Shown here: positions 23,072-31,202 of the stretch, piece by piece
How the letters are laid out: every line of letters starts with the position of its first letter
How positions within the stretch are numbered: the first letter of the stretch is position 1
From: CAYGLV01 sp964351025
GTDB taxonomy: Bacteria; Actinomycetota; Thermoleophilia; Gaiellales; Gaiellaceae
Direction: 5' to 3'
Assembly (NCBI GenBank): GCA_964351025.1
Contig: CAYGLV010000004.1
Location: forward strand, 1-64,000
Length of the DNA: 64,000 bases
Position numbers and translations under genes: made by a program
The notes under the pieces: model-generated
Seen by the model: only the letters and a program-made list of their open reading frames with translations
What the model was told of the DNA's origin: nothing
Databases searched by the model: none

Positions 23072-24228
23072 CCGGCCCTCCCGAAGAACCCTTGCGGCCT
23101 GAACGCGAGAACGACCGCCATCAACACGAACGTGAGCACCGGCGAGTACTGCGTGCAGCAATCGGAACCGGCAACCGGCAGGTACGTGATGGAGAACGCC
23201 GAGACGAGGCCGAAGAGCAGCGACCCGGTGACGGCGCCGAGCAGCGAGCCCATGCCGCCGATGATGACGACGACGAGCGAATACAGCAGCCAGACCCCGT
23301 CCTGACCCTGCGAGATGTTGCCCTGCGAGGTGCCGACCGTCGCGCCGAGCGCGACCAGTGCGGCACCGACCGCAAACGCGATCGCGAAGAAAACCTGGAT
23401 GTTGATGCCGATCGCCGAGGTCATCTGCGGGTCGTCGACCCCTGCGCGGATCACCATCCCCGTCCTCGTCCGGTAGAGCCAGAGCCAGAGCGCGATCCCG
23501 ACCGACACGCCGAGCGCGAGCATGACCAGCCGTGCCAGCGAGTACCGAGTGTCCCACACGTGGAGATCGACGAGGCGGCTCGTCCAGCCGGGCCAGCCGA
23601 GGCTCACCGCGTTCCCGCCGAACGGCTTCGAGCCCTCGGGGACACTCCGCGGGAAATGAGCGATCACCTGATCGGCGACGATCACCGAGATCGCGATCGT
23701 GATCAGCGCCTGCCGGAGGTCCTGGCCCTGGTTCCAGCGGAGGAAGAGCTGCTGGATCAGGAGCCCGACGAGCGCTATGGCACCCATCGCCACGAGGAGA
23801 GGGACGACCCATTCCAACGTGTTGACGTCAGCCGGCTGCACGGAGAAGCCCCGTCCCGTCATCCTCTGCTGGATCTCGTACGCGACGTAGGCGCCGAGGA
23901 GATAGAGGGAGCCGTGCGCCATGTTGACGGTGCGCATGAGGCCGAAGATGAGCGAGAAGCCGCTCGCGACGATGAAGAGGAGCCCGGCGAACGTGATCGC
24001 GTCGAGCATCGTGTAGAGGAAAGCCCCGGGGTTGTCGATGGCCGAGCCGAAGTTCGTCGTGCGCCAGTTCCCGCCGATGTCGGGCACCGGCTGGGCGATC
24101 ACAGCCACGTAGAGCACGGCGAAGAGGACCGCCGCCGCGACGGCGCCGATCGTCAGGAAGCGGCCGGGCTGAGCCCGGAGCTGCCGCCGATCAGGGAGCC
24201 GCAACCTCACGAGAATCGAACCTAGCAA
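23068..24228 (-). CDS. livH: Branched-chain-type ABC transporter permease LivH
   Basis: A 386-residue permease, longer than the usual 290-310 because of an N-terminal extension of about 80 residues that contains an extra hydrophobic segment (FLTIGAVAAAVLFAVLYVAV). The family core begins at LDAITFAGLLFIVASGFSLIFGLM, followed by NMAHGSLYLLGAYVAY, TRTGMVIRAGVDDPQMTSAIGIN and IIGGMGSLLGAVTGSLLFGL. The TTG start at 24228 is the first start in the frame; a later GTG is possible. It is the first gene of the operon that runs on to 14468. Confidence 0.88.
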   Translation of the reverse strand: MLGSILVRLRLPDRRQLRAQPGRFLTIGAVAAAVLFAVLYVAVIAQPVPDIGGNWRTTNFGSAIDNPGAFLYTMLDAITFAGLLFIVASGFSLIFGLMRTVNMAHGSLYLLGAYVAYEIQQRMTGRGFSVQPADVNTLEWVVPLLVAMGAIALVGLLIQQLFLRWNQGQDLRQALITIAISVIVADQVIAHFPRSVPEGSKPFGGNAVSLGWPGWTSRLVDLHVWDTRYSLARLVMLALGVSVGIALWLWLYRTRTGMVIRAGVDDPQMTSAIGINIQVFFAIAFAVGAALVALGATVGTSQGNISQGQDGVWLLYSLVVVIIGGMGSLLGAVTGSLLFGLVSAFSITYLPVAGSDCCTQYSPVLTFVLMAVVLAFRPQGFFGRAG

Positions 24229-24283
24229 GGTCTTTTCCGCGTATCAACAGGCATTCCGATCACTGTCGCTCCAGAGGAGGTGC

Positions 24284-24766
24284 TCACGCCGCGGCCTCGC
24301 GCTCGGCGAGGAACAGCGTCGAGCGCAACGCCTCCTCCGACTGGGGCACGTCGTCGGCGAGCCTGCGCAGGTCGCTGACGACCGAGCGGTCGAGAGTCGA
24401 GGCGTCGGGCCAATCGATCTCGACGAGGTTCCCGGACGGATCACGGATGTAGAGCTGGACCGAGCCGTCCGGCAACTCGTAGATGTGCCTGAACCAGGCC
24501 GCGTCCTCCACGATCCCGAGCTCTCTCACACGGAGGTAGAACGCCTCGAAGTCGTCCACCGTGAACGCTACGTGGTGGAATTCGGGCGCCGGTGTCTCGC
24601 GCTGGAAGAGGTGCAGCTGGAAGTCGCCGAGCCGCAGCCACTCGACCCGGTGCCGGAAGTCCGGGCTCGGGATCCGCTCCAGGCCGAAGAGCCCCGTGTA
24701 GAAGCGCAACGACTCGTCGATGTCGCGTGCACCGATGCTCACGTGGTTGAAACTGACCGCCCTCAA
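24284..24766 (-). CDS. VOC superfamily protein (glyoxalase-like)
   Basis: A 160-residue protein. SFNHVSIGARDIDESLRFYTGLFGLE is the first metal-ligand strand, FHHVAFTVDDFEAFY the second module, and IRDPSGNLVEIDWPD the closing Glu-containing strand, all characteristic of the vicinal oxygen chelate fold. The start is a TTG, with TAAGAT (24776-24781) nine bases upstream as a possible -10 box. It is divergent from a LysR gene, which may regulate it. Substrate unknown. Confidence 0.8.
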   Translation of the reverse strand: MRAVSFNHVSIGARDIDESLRFYTGLFGLERIPSPDFRHRVEWLRLGDFQLHLFQRETPAPEFHHVAFTVDDFEAFYLRVRELGIVEDAAWFRHIYELPDGSVQLYIRDPSGNLVEIDWPDASTLDRSVVSDLRRLADDVPQSEEALRSTLFLAEREAAA

Positions 24767-24827
24767 GTCGGGCCGATCTTAGGCCGGGGCCTCGCGAAAG
24801 GTCAAACACATCACGATGGCCTCTGTT

Positions 24828-24842
24828 ATAGGTTGCGCCTAT
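24828..24842 (+). promoter_or_regulatory. LysR-type T-N11-A box overlapping the regulator's own -10 box and start
   Basis: ATAGG-TTGCG-CCTAT is a perfect 5-bp inverted repeat with five-base spacer and holds T-N11-A. It overlaps the -10 box TAGGTT (24829-24834) and the ATG at 24841, so binding of the LysR protein would block its own transcription. Confidence 0.55.
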
Positions 24843-25761
24843 GAACCTCCGCCAGCTTGCCTGCTTCGTCGCCGTGGCAGAAGAAGGCTCCTTCACGCGG
24901 GCGGCAGAGCGGATCGGAATCGCGCAGCCGTCCCTCTCACAACAGGTCCGCGGCCTGGAGGCCAAGCTCGGCGGTCTGCTGCTCGAGCGCCTGGCGCGCG
25001 GGATCGTCCTCACGCCCGCGGGACGCGCTTTTCTGCCCGAGGCGCGGGCCGCAATCTCGGCCGCCGAGCGGGCCGAGCGGAGCGCCCGCGCAGCGCTCGG
25101 CCTCTCCGCCGGAGAGTTGGCAGTCGCAGCCGTGCGCTCGATCGCGGTCGGCATCCTCCCCGATCCCCTGCGCGTGTGGCACGGGCGCTATCCCGACGTG
25201 ACGATCCGCCTGCACGAGTACGGCAACCGGCGCCTGCTCGAGGAGGACGTGCGCCGCGGCACCGGCGACCTCGCGATCGGGCCGCGCCCGACCGACTGGA
25301 GCGGCCCGATCGCGCCGCTCGGCTGGGAGCAGTTCGTGATCGTCCTGCCGACCTCGGACCCGCTCGCCGGCCGCGATCCGGTGCGCCTGCGCGACCTCGC
25401 GGAGCGGAGCTGGGTGCTCTTCGAGCCCGACTTCGGCCTTGCCGAGATCGTCGCCGGGGCGTGCGGGCGAGCCGGCTTCCAGCCGCGCACCGGGGTGCGA
25501 ACCTCCCAGTCCGAGGCCGCTGCAAGGCTCGCCGCGGCGGGGCTGGGGCCGGCGATGGTGCCGGACAACATCATCCCGCCCGGCCTCGAGGCGAGCGTCG
25601 CACGGCTCGATCCTCCCGTTTCGCGCGAGCTTGTGGCGTACACCCGCAGCGAGTGGTCTCCCGCGGCACGCACCTTCCTCGAGGTGCTGAGCGCCGGAAC
25701 CGCGCTCTGGTCCGGCTCGCCTCCGACCGCGCGCCAGCGGCGTGCCCTAGAGTCCGCTTGA
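24841..25761 (+). CDS. LysR-family transcriptional regulator
   Basis: A 306-residue regulator with an N-terminal winged helix MNLRQLACFVAVAEEGSFTR, AAERIGIAQPSLSQQVRGLE and LTPAGRAFLPEA. A periplasmic-binding-like effector domain follows (VAAVRSIAVGILPDPL, RRGTGDLAIGPRP). The transcript is probably leaderless: TAGGTT is six bases before the ATG. A LysR-type inverted repeat overlaps this start. Likely targets are the divergent VOC gene and the LarA-like gene directly downstream. Confidence 0.92.
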   Translation: MNLRQLACFVAVAEEGSFTRAAERIGIAQPSLSQQVRGLEAKLGGLLLERLARGIVLTPAGRAFLPEARAAISAAERAERSARAALGLSAGELAVAAVRSIAVGILPDPLRVWHGRYPDVTIRLHEYGNRRLLEEDVRRGTGDLAIGPRPTDWSGPIAPLGWEQFVIVLPTSDPLAGRDPVRLRDLAERSWVLFEPDFGLAEIVAGACGRAGFQPRTGVRTSQSEAAARLAAAGLGPAMVPDNIIPPGLEASVARLDPPVSRELVAYTRSEWSPAARTFLEVLSAGTALWSGSPPTARQRRALESA

Positions 25762-25786
25762 CGTCTCTCCGCCCCGGTCGTAGCCT
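25758..25786 (+). promoter_or_regulatory. Sigma-70-type promoter of the LarA-like gene
   Basis: TTGACG (25758-25763, overlapping the LysR stop codon) and TAGCCT (25781-25786) are separated by 17 bases. Transcription would start near 25793, giving a leader of about 47 bases with GGAGGA before the ATG at 25840. Confidence 0.65.
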
Positions 25787-25839
25787 CAGTCTGCGCCCGG
25801 CTGGCGGCGCGTGCGCTCCTTCCCAACCCTGGAGGAACG

Positions 25840-27267
25840 ATGTCTGACACATACCGGGCCGTCATCCCGTACGAGTCCATGGATCCGCTTGCGATCGGCG
25901 CGACCGACGACGAGACGAAGAAACATCGAGACACGCTCGAGCTGGACATCCCGACGCGCAACCTCATCGCCGCGGTCTACCCGGACGAGCCGGCGCCGGT
26001 CGCCGACGCGACCGCGGCGGCCCGGCAGGCGCTCGCCGCGCCCGTGGACGGCCCCGCGTTTGCTGCAATCCTCGCCGGCAAGAAGAGCGTCGCCGTGATC
26101 GTGGACAACCAGTTCCGGCCGACCCCTCAGGCGAAGCTCCTCCCGCCCGTCTTCGACGCGCTCGAGGCCGCCGGCATCACCGACGTCCGCGTCGTCTGCG
26201 CCAACGGCAAGGTCTTCCCGATGTCCGAATCGGACATGGAGCAGAAGCTCGGCCGCGACAACCTTGCGCGCATGGAGCGGAACGGCTGGCCGTTCTTCCA
26301 GAACGACCCGCAGAATCCCGAGCTGTACTCCTACGTCGGCGTCTCCTCCGGCGGCACGCCGGTCTGGCTCCACACCGAGGTCGCCAAGTCCGAGGTGAAG
26401 ATCACGATCGGCCAGGCACAGGCGAATCACTGGGGCGCCGGCGGCGGCGGCAAGCTGATCCTGCCGGGCGTCGTCTCCGACGAGACGATCGAGTCGAACC
26501 ACTGCGCCTTCGTCACCTCCCCGCAGACGCACTACGGCGCCTACTGCGGGCCGATGCGCTCGGACATCGACGAGGTGGCCTCGATGTGCGGCCTCGACTG
26601 CACGATGAACGTCATCCTCGACACCCACGGCCGCGTCGTGGACTGCCTCTTCGGCTCCCACCCCGAAGCGCACCGTGAGGCGATCCGCCGCTTCAACTCG
26701 ATCTACGCCTACGACAGCTTCGTGCCGGAAAAGGGACAGGCGGACATCGCGATCTGCGGCGTCTTCGCACCCACCGACCACCTCTTCTTCCACACCGGCT
26801 GGGGCTGCATGTCGGCCGACCTGGTCGTGCGCGACGGCGGGACGCTCATCTACACGAGCCCCTCGCCCGGCGTCTCGACGGCGATCGGCGACTTCCCCGG
26901 GTTCGCGCTGATGGACCTGATGAAGCCCTACATGCCTCCTACGCCGGCGAACTACGAGCGCGTGCTCCGCGACATCCACTCGCGCACGATCCAGATGTGG
27001 GCGGGCTGCATCTGGGTGCCGATCTACGAGGTGATGACGCGCAAGCACCTCACCGTCGTCACGCTCGAGGAGAATCTGGCGATGGCGGCCGACATCGGGC
27101 TCGACGCAACGACGTCGCTCGACGATGCGTTCGCGGCGGCGATGCAGCGGCACGGGCCCGACGCGAAGGTCGCTGTGCTCCCGTTCGCCCGCTACCAGCT
27201 GCCGCGCAATGCCGTGCGCATGCACGCGCAGGACGCCCGCGTCTTCGAGCTGGCACACGAGCACTAG
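25840..27267 (+). CDS. LarA-like (DUF2088) protein
   Basis: A 475-residue member of the nickel-dependent lactate racemase superfamily. It has the N-terminal VIVDNQFRPTPQAKLL, an ANGKVFPMSESDM region, and ANHWGAGGGGKLILPGVVS followed by ETIESNH. His197, Lys205 and the later His correspond to the residues that in LarA hold the nickel pincer cofactor. Relatives racemise or epimerise 2-hydroxyacids. No larB, larC or larE is present in the window, so cofactor supply would come from elsewhere. It has its own 17-spaced promoter and lies behind a LysR gene. Confidence 0.8.
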   Translation: MSDTYRAVIPYESMDPLAIGATDDETKKHRDTLELDIPTRNLIAAVYPDEPAPVADATAAARQALAAPVDGPAFAAILAGKKSVAVIVDNQFRPTPQAKLLPPVFDALEAAGITDVRVVCANGKVFPMSESDMEQKLGRDNLARMERNGWPFFQNDPQNPELYSYVGVSSGGTPVWLHTEVAKSEVKITIGQAQANHWGAGGGGKLILPGVVSDETIESNHCAFVTSPQTHYGAYCGPMRSDIDEVASMCGLDCTMNVILDTHGRVVDCLFGSHPEAHREAIRRFNSIYAYDSFVPEKGQADIAICGVFAPTDHLFFHTGWGCMSADLVVRDGGTLIYTSPSPGVSTAIGDFPGFALMDLMKPYMPPTPANYERVLRDIHSRTIQMWAGCIWVPIYEVMTRKHLTVVTLEENLAMAADIGLDATTSLDDAFAAAMQRHGPDAKVAVLPFARYQLPRNAVRMHAQDARVFELAHEH

Positions 27268-27274
27268 GACACCG

Positions 27275-27604
27275 ATGTCGGAGGACGCGCGTCGGACGAT
27301 TCCCGGATTTCGGGCGGCGTCCGGGGCGCGTCCCTCCGACGATGTCGGCCGCGAGATCCGCGGCTCGACGACGGTGCTGGAGCTGTTGCGCATGTACCCG
27401 AGCGGCGAGGCGGCGGCGCTGATGGCTCGGCTGCACTGGCCGTGCGCGCACTGCGGCGGCGCGGTCCGCGAGCCCCTGACAATGGCGGCCAAGCGGCACA
27501 GGAACGCGCCGCGTCCGGTACTGGAGGCGTTTCGGGCGCTCGAGACAGACGGGCCGAGCGAGGAGCAGGTCGACGCGGCAGCTGCCAAAGTGCGGACGCG
27601 CTAG
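27275..27604 (+). CDS. DUF1858/ScdA-N-like small protein
   Basis: A 109-residue protein. The central TVLELLRMYPSGEAAALMARLHWPCAHCGG resembles DUF1858 domains (helix, 'YP', then a CxxC before a small helix), which often accompany redox or iron-sulfur proteins. It starts seven bases after the LarA-like gene. The match is from memory of the motif and is weak. The stop codon TAG is also the beginning of the -10 box of the next gene. Confidence 0.55.
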   Translation: MSEDARRTIPGFRAASGARPSDDVGREIRGSTTVLELLRMYPSGEAAALMARLHWPCAHCGGAVREPLTMAAKRHRNAPRPVLEAFRALETDGPSEEQVDAAAAKVRTR

Positions 27605-27607
27605 ATT
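27602..27607 (+). promoter_or_regulatory. -10 box TAGATT, leaderless-type, for the molybdenum hydroxylase operon
   Basis: TAGATT overlaps the upstream stop codon and is followed by six bases and the GTG at 27614. No clear -35 box. Confidence 0.5.
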
Positions 27608-27613
27608 CGCCCC

Positions 27614-29929
27614 GTGGCCGTCGGAGTCGAGCGGGAGACCTGGGTCGGGCGGGCGCTGCCGCGGTTCGAGGACGAGGCCCTGCTGCGCGGCGCAGGGCGC
27701 TTCCTCGACGACCTCGACCCGGCCCCCGGGGCCTGGCACGCAGCGATCCTGCGCTCGCAGCTCGCCCACGCCCGGATCGTCTCGCTCGACGCCTCGCGTG
27801 CGCTCGAGCTGCCGGGCGTCGCCGGTGTCCTCACCGGCGCCGACGTGGCGGCGCTGTCCCGGCCGTTCCCGGCGGGGATCGAGGGTGGTCCCCCCTTCTA
27901 CGCGGCAGCCGTCGAGACCGCCCGCTACGTCGGCGAGCCACTCGTCGTCGTCGTCGCGCGCGACCGCTACCTCGCCGAGGACGCGCTCGAGCTGATCGAG
28001 GTCGAGTACGAGCCGCTCGACCATGTCCTCGACCCCGTCGCGGCGGCGGAGACCGACGCCTGCGTGCACGACCGCTCGTTCCACTACGGGGACGTGGACG
28101 AGGCGCTCGCCCGCGCCGATCTCGTCGTCCGCGAGCGGTTCACGTTCCCGCGCTGGAGCTGCACGCCGGTCGAGTGCTACGCCGTCGTCGCCGACTGGCA
28201 CGAGGCGAGCGGCTCGCTCACGGCCTGGGCAAACTTCCAGGGGCCGTTCACGCTCCATACGGTCGCCGCCGCCGCGCTCCGCCTTCCGGGCTCGAAGCTG
28301 CGCCTGCTGACGCCGCCCGACTCCGGCGGGTCGTTCGGGATCAAGTCGTCGATCTTCACCTACATCGTCCTGCTGGCGCTCGCCTCGCGCAAGCTCGGCG
28401 TGCCCGTGAAGTGGGTCGAGGACCGGCTCGAGCACCTCGCCGGCAGCGCGGCCTCGACCGGCCGCGTCACCGAGCTCGAAGCTGGCTTCAGCGCCGCGGG
28501 CGAGCTCGTGGCGCTCCGCTACGACGCGATCGAGGACGTCGGCGCCTACGTGCGCGCGCCGGAGCCCGCAACTCTCTACCGAATGCACGGCTCGCTCTCC
28601 GGCGCCTACCGGGTCGAGAACGTCGCCGCGCGCACCCGCGTCGTGTGCACGAACACACTGCCGAGCGGGCTCAACCGCGGCTTCGGCGGCCCCCAGCTCT
28701 ACCTCCCGCTCGAGCGGACGATGGCGATCGCCGCACGGCGACTCGGGCTCGACCCGGCCGAGCTCGCGCGCCGCAACCTCGTCCCCGCGGACGCCTTCCC
28801 GTACCGCACGCCGTCGGGCGGGCTCTACGACTCCGGCGACTACGAGGCCTGCCTCGACGACGCGCTCCGGCTCGCCCGCTGGGACGATCGGCGGGCGGAG
28901 GCCGAGGCGGCGCGCGCCGCGGGCCGGCTCGTCGGGATCGGGCTCGCCTGCGTCGTCGAGCCGTCGATCTCGAACATGGGCTACATCACGCTCGCGCAGA
29001 CGTCGGTCGAGCGGGCCGCCGATCTGCCGAAGTCCGGCAACGTCGAGGGCGCGACGGTGAGCGTGAGCGCGCTCGGCGGGATCACGGTGCACGTCGCGAC
29101 CGCCGCGCAGGGCCAGGGTCACCGCACCGTCTGCGCGCAGATCGTCGCCGACGAGCTCGCCGTCGCCCCCTCGGACGTCGAGGTCGTGGTCGCCGCCGAC
29201 ACCTCGATCTCGCCCTGGACGATCTCGTCGGGAAGCTACTCCTCGCGCTTCTCCGGCGTCACCGCGGGCGCGGTGCAGGCGGCCGCGCGCAAGCTGGCGG
29301 CGAAGATCGCCGCGATCCGCGAGCACCTCGGCGATCCCGAGGCCTCGCTGCGGCGCATCGCCGGCACGGCGCACTGGAACCCCGAGGCGCTGCCGGCGGG
29401 GATGGAGCCTGGTCTGCACGCGACCGCGTTCCATGCCGCAGCGAACCTCGACCCGCCCGACGCCGAGGATCGCGTCTCCTCCTCGGGGGCGCACGGATTC
29501 ATCGTGGACGTCGCCGTCGTCGAGGTCGAGCGCGAGACCGGCCAGGTGAAGGTGCTCGACTACGTCACCGTCCACGACGCGGGCACGCTGCTCAACCCGC
29601 TTCTCGCCGACGGGCAGATACGTGGCGGGTTCGCGCACGGCGTCGGATCTGCGCTCCTCGAGCGCCACGCTTGGGACGAGTGGGGCAACCTCCTGACCGC
29701 GTCGTTCATGGACTACCTGGCGCCGGGAGCGCCCGAGATCCCCGCGCTGACGATCGCGCACCGCTCGACGCCGAGCCCGTTTACGCCGCTCGGCGCCAAG
29801 GGCCTGGGCGAGGGGAACACGATGAGCGTGCCCGCGGCGCTCGCCAACGCCGTCGCCGACGCGCTCGGCCGCGACGACATCGAGCTGCCGCTGACGGCGC
29901 CGCGCGTCTGGGAGGTGCTGCAGCGGTGA
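27614..29929 (+). CDS. Molybdenum hydroxylase large subunit (CoxL/xanthine dehydrogenase type)
   Basis: A 771-residue molybdopterin subunit. It shows GRFLDDLDPAPG, VGEPLVVVVA, a Mo-domain segment LTPPDSGGSFGIKSS, LNRGFGGPQ and, near the end, LGAKGLGEGNTMS containing the catalytic glutamate. The CO dehydrogenase active-site loop (AYRCSFR) is absent, so this is not a true CODH. It overlaps the FAD subunit gene by GTGA. With the CoxM and CoxS partners it would hydroxylate an aromatic or heterocyclic ring or oxidise an aldehyde. The following CoA ligase and hydratase suggest an organic acid substrate. Confidence 0.9.
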   Translation: MAVGVERETWVGRALPRFEDEALLRGAGRFLDDLDPAPGAWHAAILRSQLAHARIVSLDASRALELPGVAGVLTGADVAALSRPFPAGIEGGPPFYAAAVETARYVGEPLVVVVARDRYLAEDALELIEVEYEPLDHVLDPVAAAETDACVHDRSFHYGDVDEALARADLVVRERFTFPRWSCTPVECYAVVADWHEASGSLTAWANFQGPFTLHTVAAAALRLPGSKLRLLTPPDSGGSFGIKSSIFTYIVLLALASRKLGVPVKWVEDRLEHLAGSAASTGRVTELEAGFSAAGELVALRYDAIEDVGAYVRAPEPATLYRMHGSLSGAYRVENVAARTRVVCTNTLPSGLNRGFGGPQLYLPLERTMAIAARRLGLDPAELARRNLVPADAFPYRTPSGGLYDSGDYEACLDDALRLARWDDRRAEAEAARAAGRLVGIGLACVVEPSISNMGYITLAQTSVERAADLPKSGNVEGATVSVSALGGITVHVATAAQGQGHRTVCAQIVADELAVAPSDVEVVVAADTSISPWTISSGSYSSRFSGVTAGAVQAAARKLAAKIAAIREHLGDPEASLRRIAGTAHWNPEALPAGMEPGLHATAFHAAANLDPPDAEDRVSSSGAHGFIVDVAVVEVERETGQVKVLDYVTVHDAGTLLNPLLADGQIRGGFAHGVGSALLERHAWDEWGNLLTASFMDYLAPGAPEIPALTIAHRSTPSPFTPLGAKGLGEGNTMSVPAALANAVADALGRDDIELPLTAPRVWEVLQR

Positions 29930-30744
29930 AGCCGGCGCCGTTCGACTACGTCCGGCCGGAGACGCTCGACGAAGCGCTCGCCGAGCTCGCGCGCGGCGGC
30001 GAGGACGCAAAGCCCCTTGCCGGCGGGCAGAGCCTCGTGCCCCTTCTGAACATGCGCCTCCTGCGGCCGTCGCTGCTCGTGGACCTGAATCGGGTGATCG
30101 GGCTGGACGAGATCCACGCGGGCGACGGAGTCGTGCGTGTCGGCGCGACGGTCCGGCAGGCGTCGCTCCTCGGGCTCCCGCTCGTCGCCGAGGCGCTCCC
30201 CCACGTCGGCCACCACGTGACGCGCAACCGCGGCACCGTCGGGGGCTCGATCGCACACGCCGACGCAGCCGGCGAGCTGCCGCTCTGCCTCACTGCCCTC
30301 GGCGGCGCAGTGGTCGTGGCGGGTCCCGCCGGGCGGCGCGAGATCCCGGCGGACGCATTCTTCGTCACGCACTTCACCACCGCCCTCGGGCCGGGCGAGC
30401 TCGTCGTCGAGACGATCTGGCCGGCGGCGCGGGCGGGTGAGGGCTACGCCTTCGAGGAGCTCGCGCTGCGGCACGGCGACTACGCGCTGGCGATGGCGGC
30501 CTGCGTCGCCCGGGCCGACGGCGGGCAGGTCGTCTCGCTGCAGGTCGCGCTCGGCTCGGTAACCGACCGGCCGACGCTGCTCGACGCGCCGCTCGACCCG
30601 CGCGAGGCGGGCGAGGCGGCCGCCGCAGCCTGCGATCCGGTCGGAACCGTGCACGCGAGTGCCGCGTATCGGCGCGCCCTCGTCCGCGCGCTCGTCGAGC
30701 GGGCGGCCGCGCGGGCGGCCCGGAACGCGCTGGAGGCGGCATGA
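29926..30744 (+). CDS. Molybdenum hydroxylase FAD-binding subunit (CoxM type)
   Basis: A 272-residue subunit with the FAD-binding motifs PLAGGQSLVPLLNMR and RNRGTVGGSIAHADAAGELP, starting with a GTG that overlaps the stop of the large subunit (GTGA). Length is that of CoxM-type proteins without the extra 4Fe-4S insertion of 4-hydroxybenzoyl-CoA reductases. It passes electrons from the Fe-S subunit to an acceptor in the cytoplasm. Confidence 0.9.
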   Translation: MKPAPFDYVRPETLDEALAELARGGEDAKPLAGGQSLVPLLNMRLLRPSLLVDLNRVIGLDEIHAGDGVVRVGATVRQASLLGLPLVAEALPHVGHHVTRNRGTVGGSIAHADAAGELPLCLTALGGAVVVAGPAGRREIPADAFFVTHFTTALGPGELVVETIWPAARAGEGYAFEELALRHGDYALAMAACVARADGGQVVSLQVALGSVTDRPTLLDAPLDPREAGEAAAAACDPVGTVHASAAYRRALVRALVERAAARAARNALEAA

Positions 30745-31202
30745 TCGAGGTCGTCGTCAACGGGCGCCGCTACCGCGAGGCGGTGGAGCCGCGCCTGCTG
30801 CTCTCCGACTTCCTGCGCGGGCGGCTCGGGCTCACCGGCACGCACGTCGGCTGCGAGCACGGGTTCTGCGGCGCCTGCACCGTCTCACTCGACGGCGTCG
30901 CGGTGCGCTCGTGCCTCCTGCTCGCCGTCCAGGCGGACGGCTCGGAGATCGTCACCGTCGAGGGGCTCGCTCAGAGCGGGGCGCTGACGCCGCTCCAGGA
31001 GGCCTTCCGCCGCCACCACGCTCTCCAGTGCGGCTTCTGCACGCCGGGGATCCTGATCGCTGCCGAGGACCTGCTTGCGCGCGGCACTCCAACGAGAGAG
31101 GAGATCGTGGAGATGCTCTCCGGGCAGCTCTGCCGCTGCACCGGCTACGCACCGATCGTGGATGCGATCGCGGAGATCGCGGCGCAGGCGAGCGAGACAT
31201 GA
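30741..31202 (+). CDS. Molybdenum hydroxylase 2Fe-2S subunit (CoxS type)
   Basis: A 153-residue protein with the two expected clusters. The plant-ferredoxin-type cluster has the spacing C-x4-C-x2-C in GCEHGFCGACTVSLDG plus SCLLLA. The helical-domain cluster shows QCGFCTPG and CRCTGYAPIV. The ATG overlaps the FAD-subunit stop, and its own stop overlaps the CoA-ligase start (ATGA at both ends). Confidence 0.93.
   Translation: MIEVVVNGRRYREAVEPRLLLSDFLRGRLGLTGTHVGCEHGFCGACTVSLDGVAVRSCLLLAVQADGSEIVTVEGLAQSGALTPLQEAFRRHHALQCGFCTPGILIAAEDLLARGTPTREEIVEMLSGQLCRCTGYAPIVDAIAEIAAQASET

Noticed and set aside
27059..30256. A 3.2-kb open frame antisense to the molybdenum hydroxylase genes
   Set aside because: Its translation is low-complexity, rich in Arg/Ala/Gly with no family motif, as expected opposite GC-rich genes whose third codon positions are mostly G or C; the plus strand there has clear CoxLMS proteins.
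27614..31202. Carbon monoxide dehydrogenase (form I CoxLMS)
   Set aside because: The large subunit lacks the AYRCSFR active-site loop and has LNRGFGGPQ, so CO oxidation is not supported; it is treated as a general molybdenum hydroxylase.
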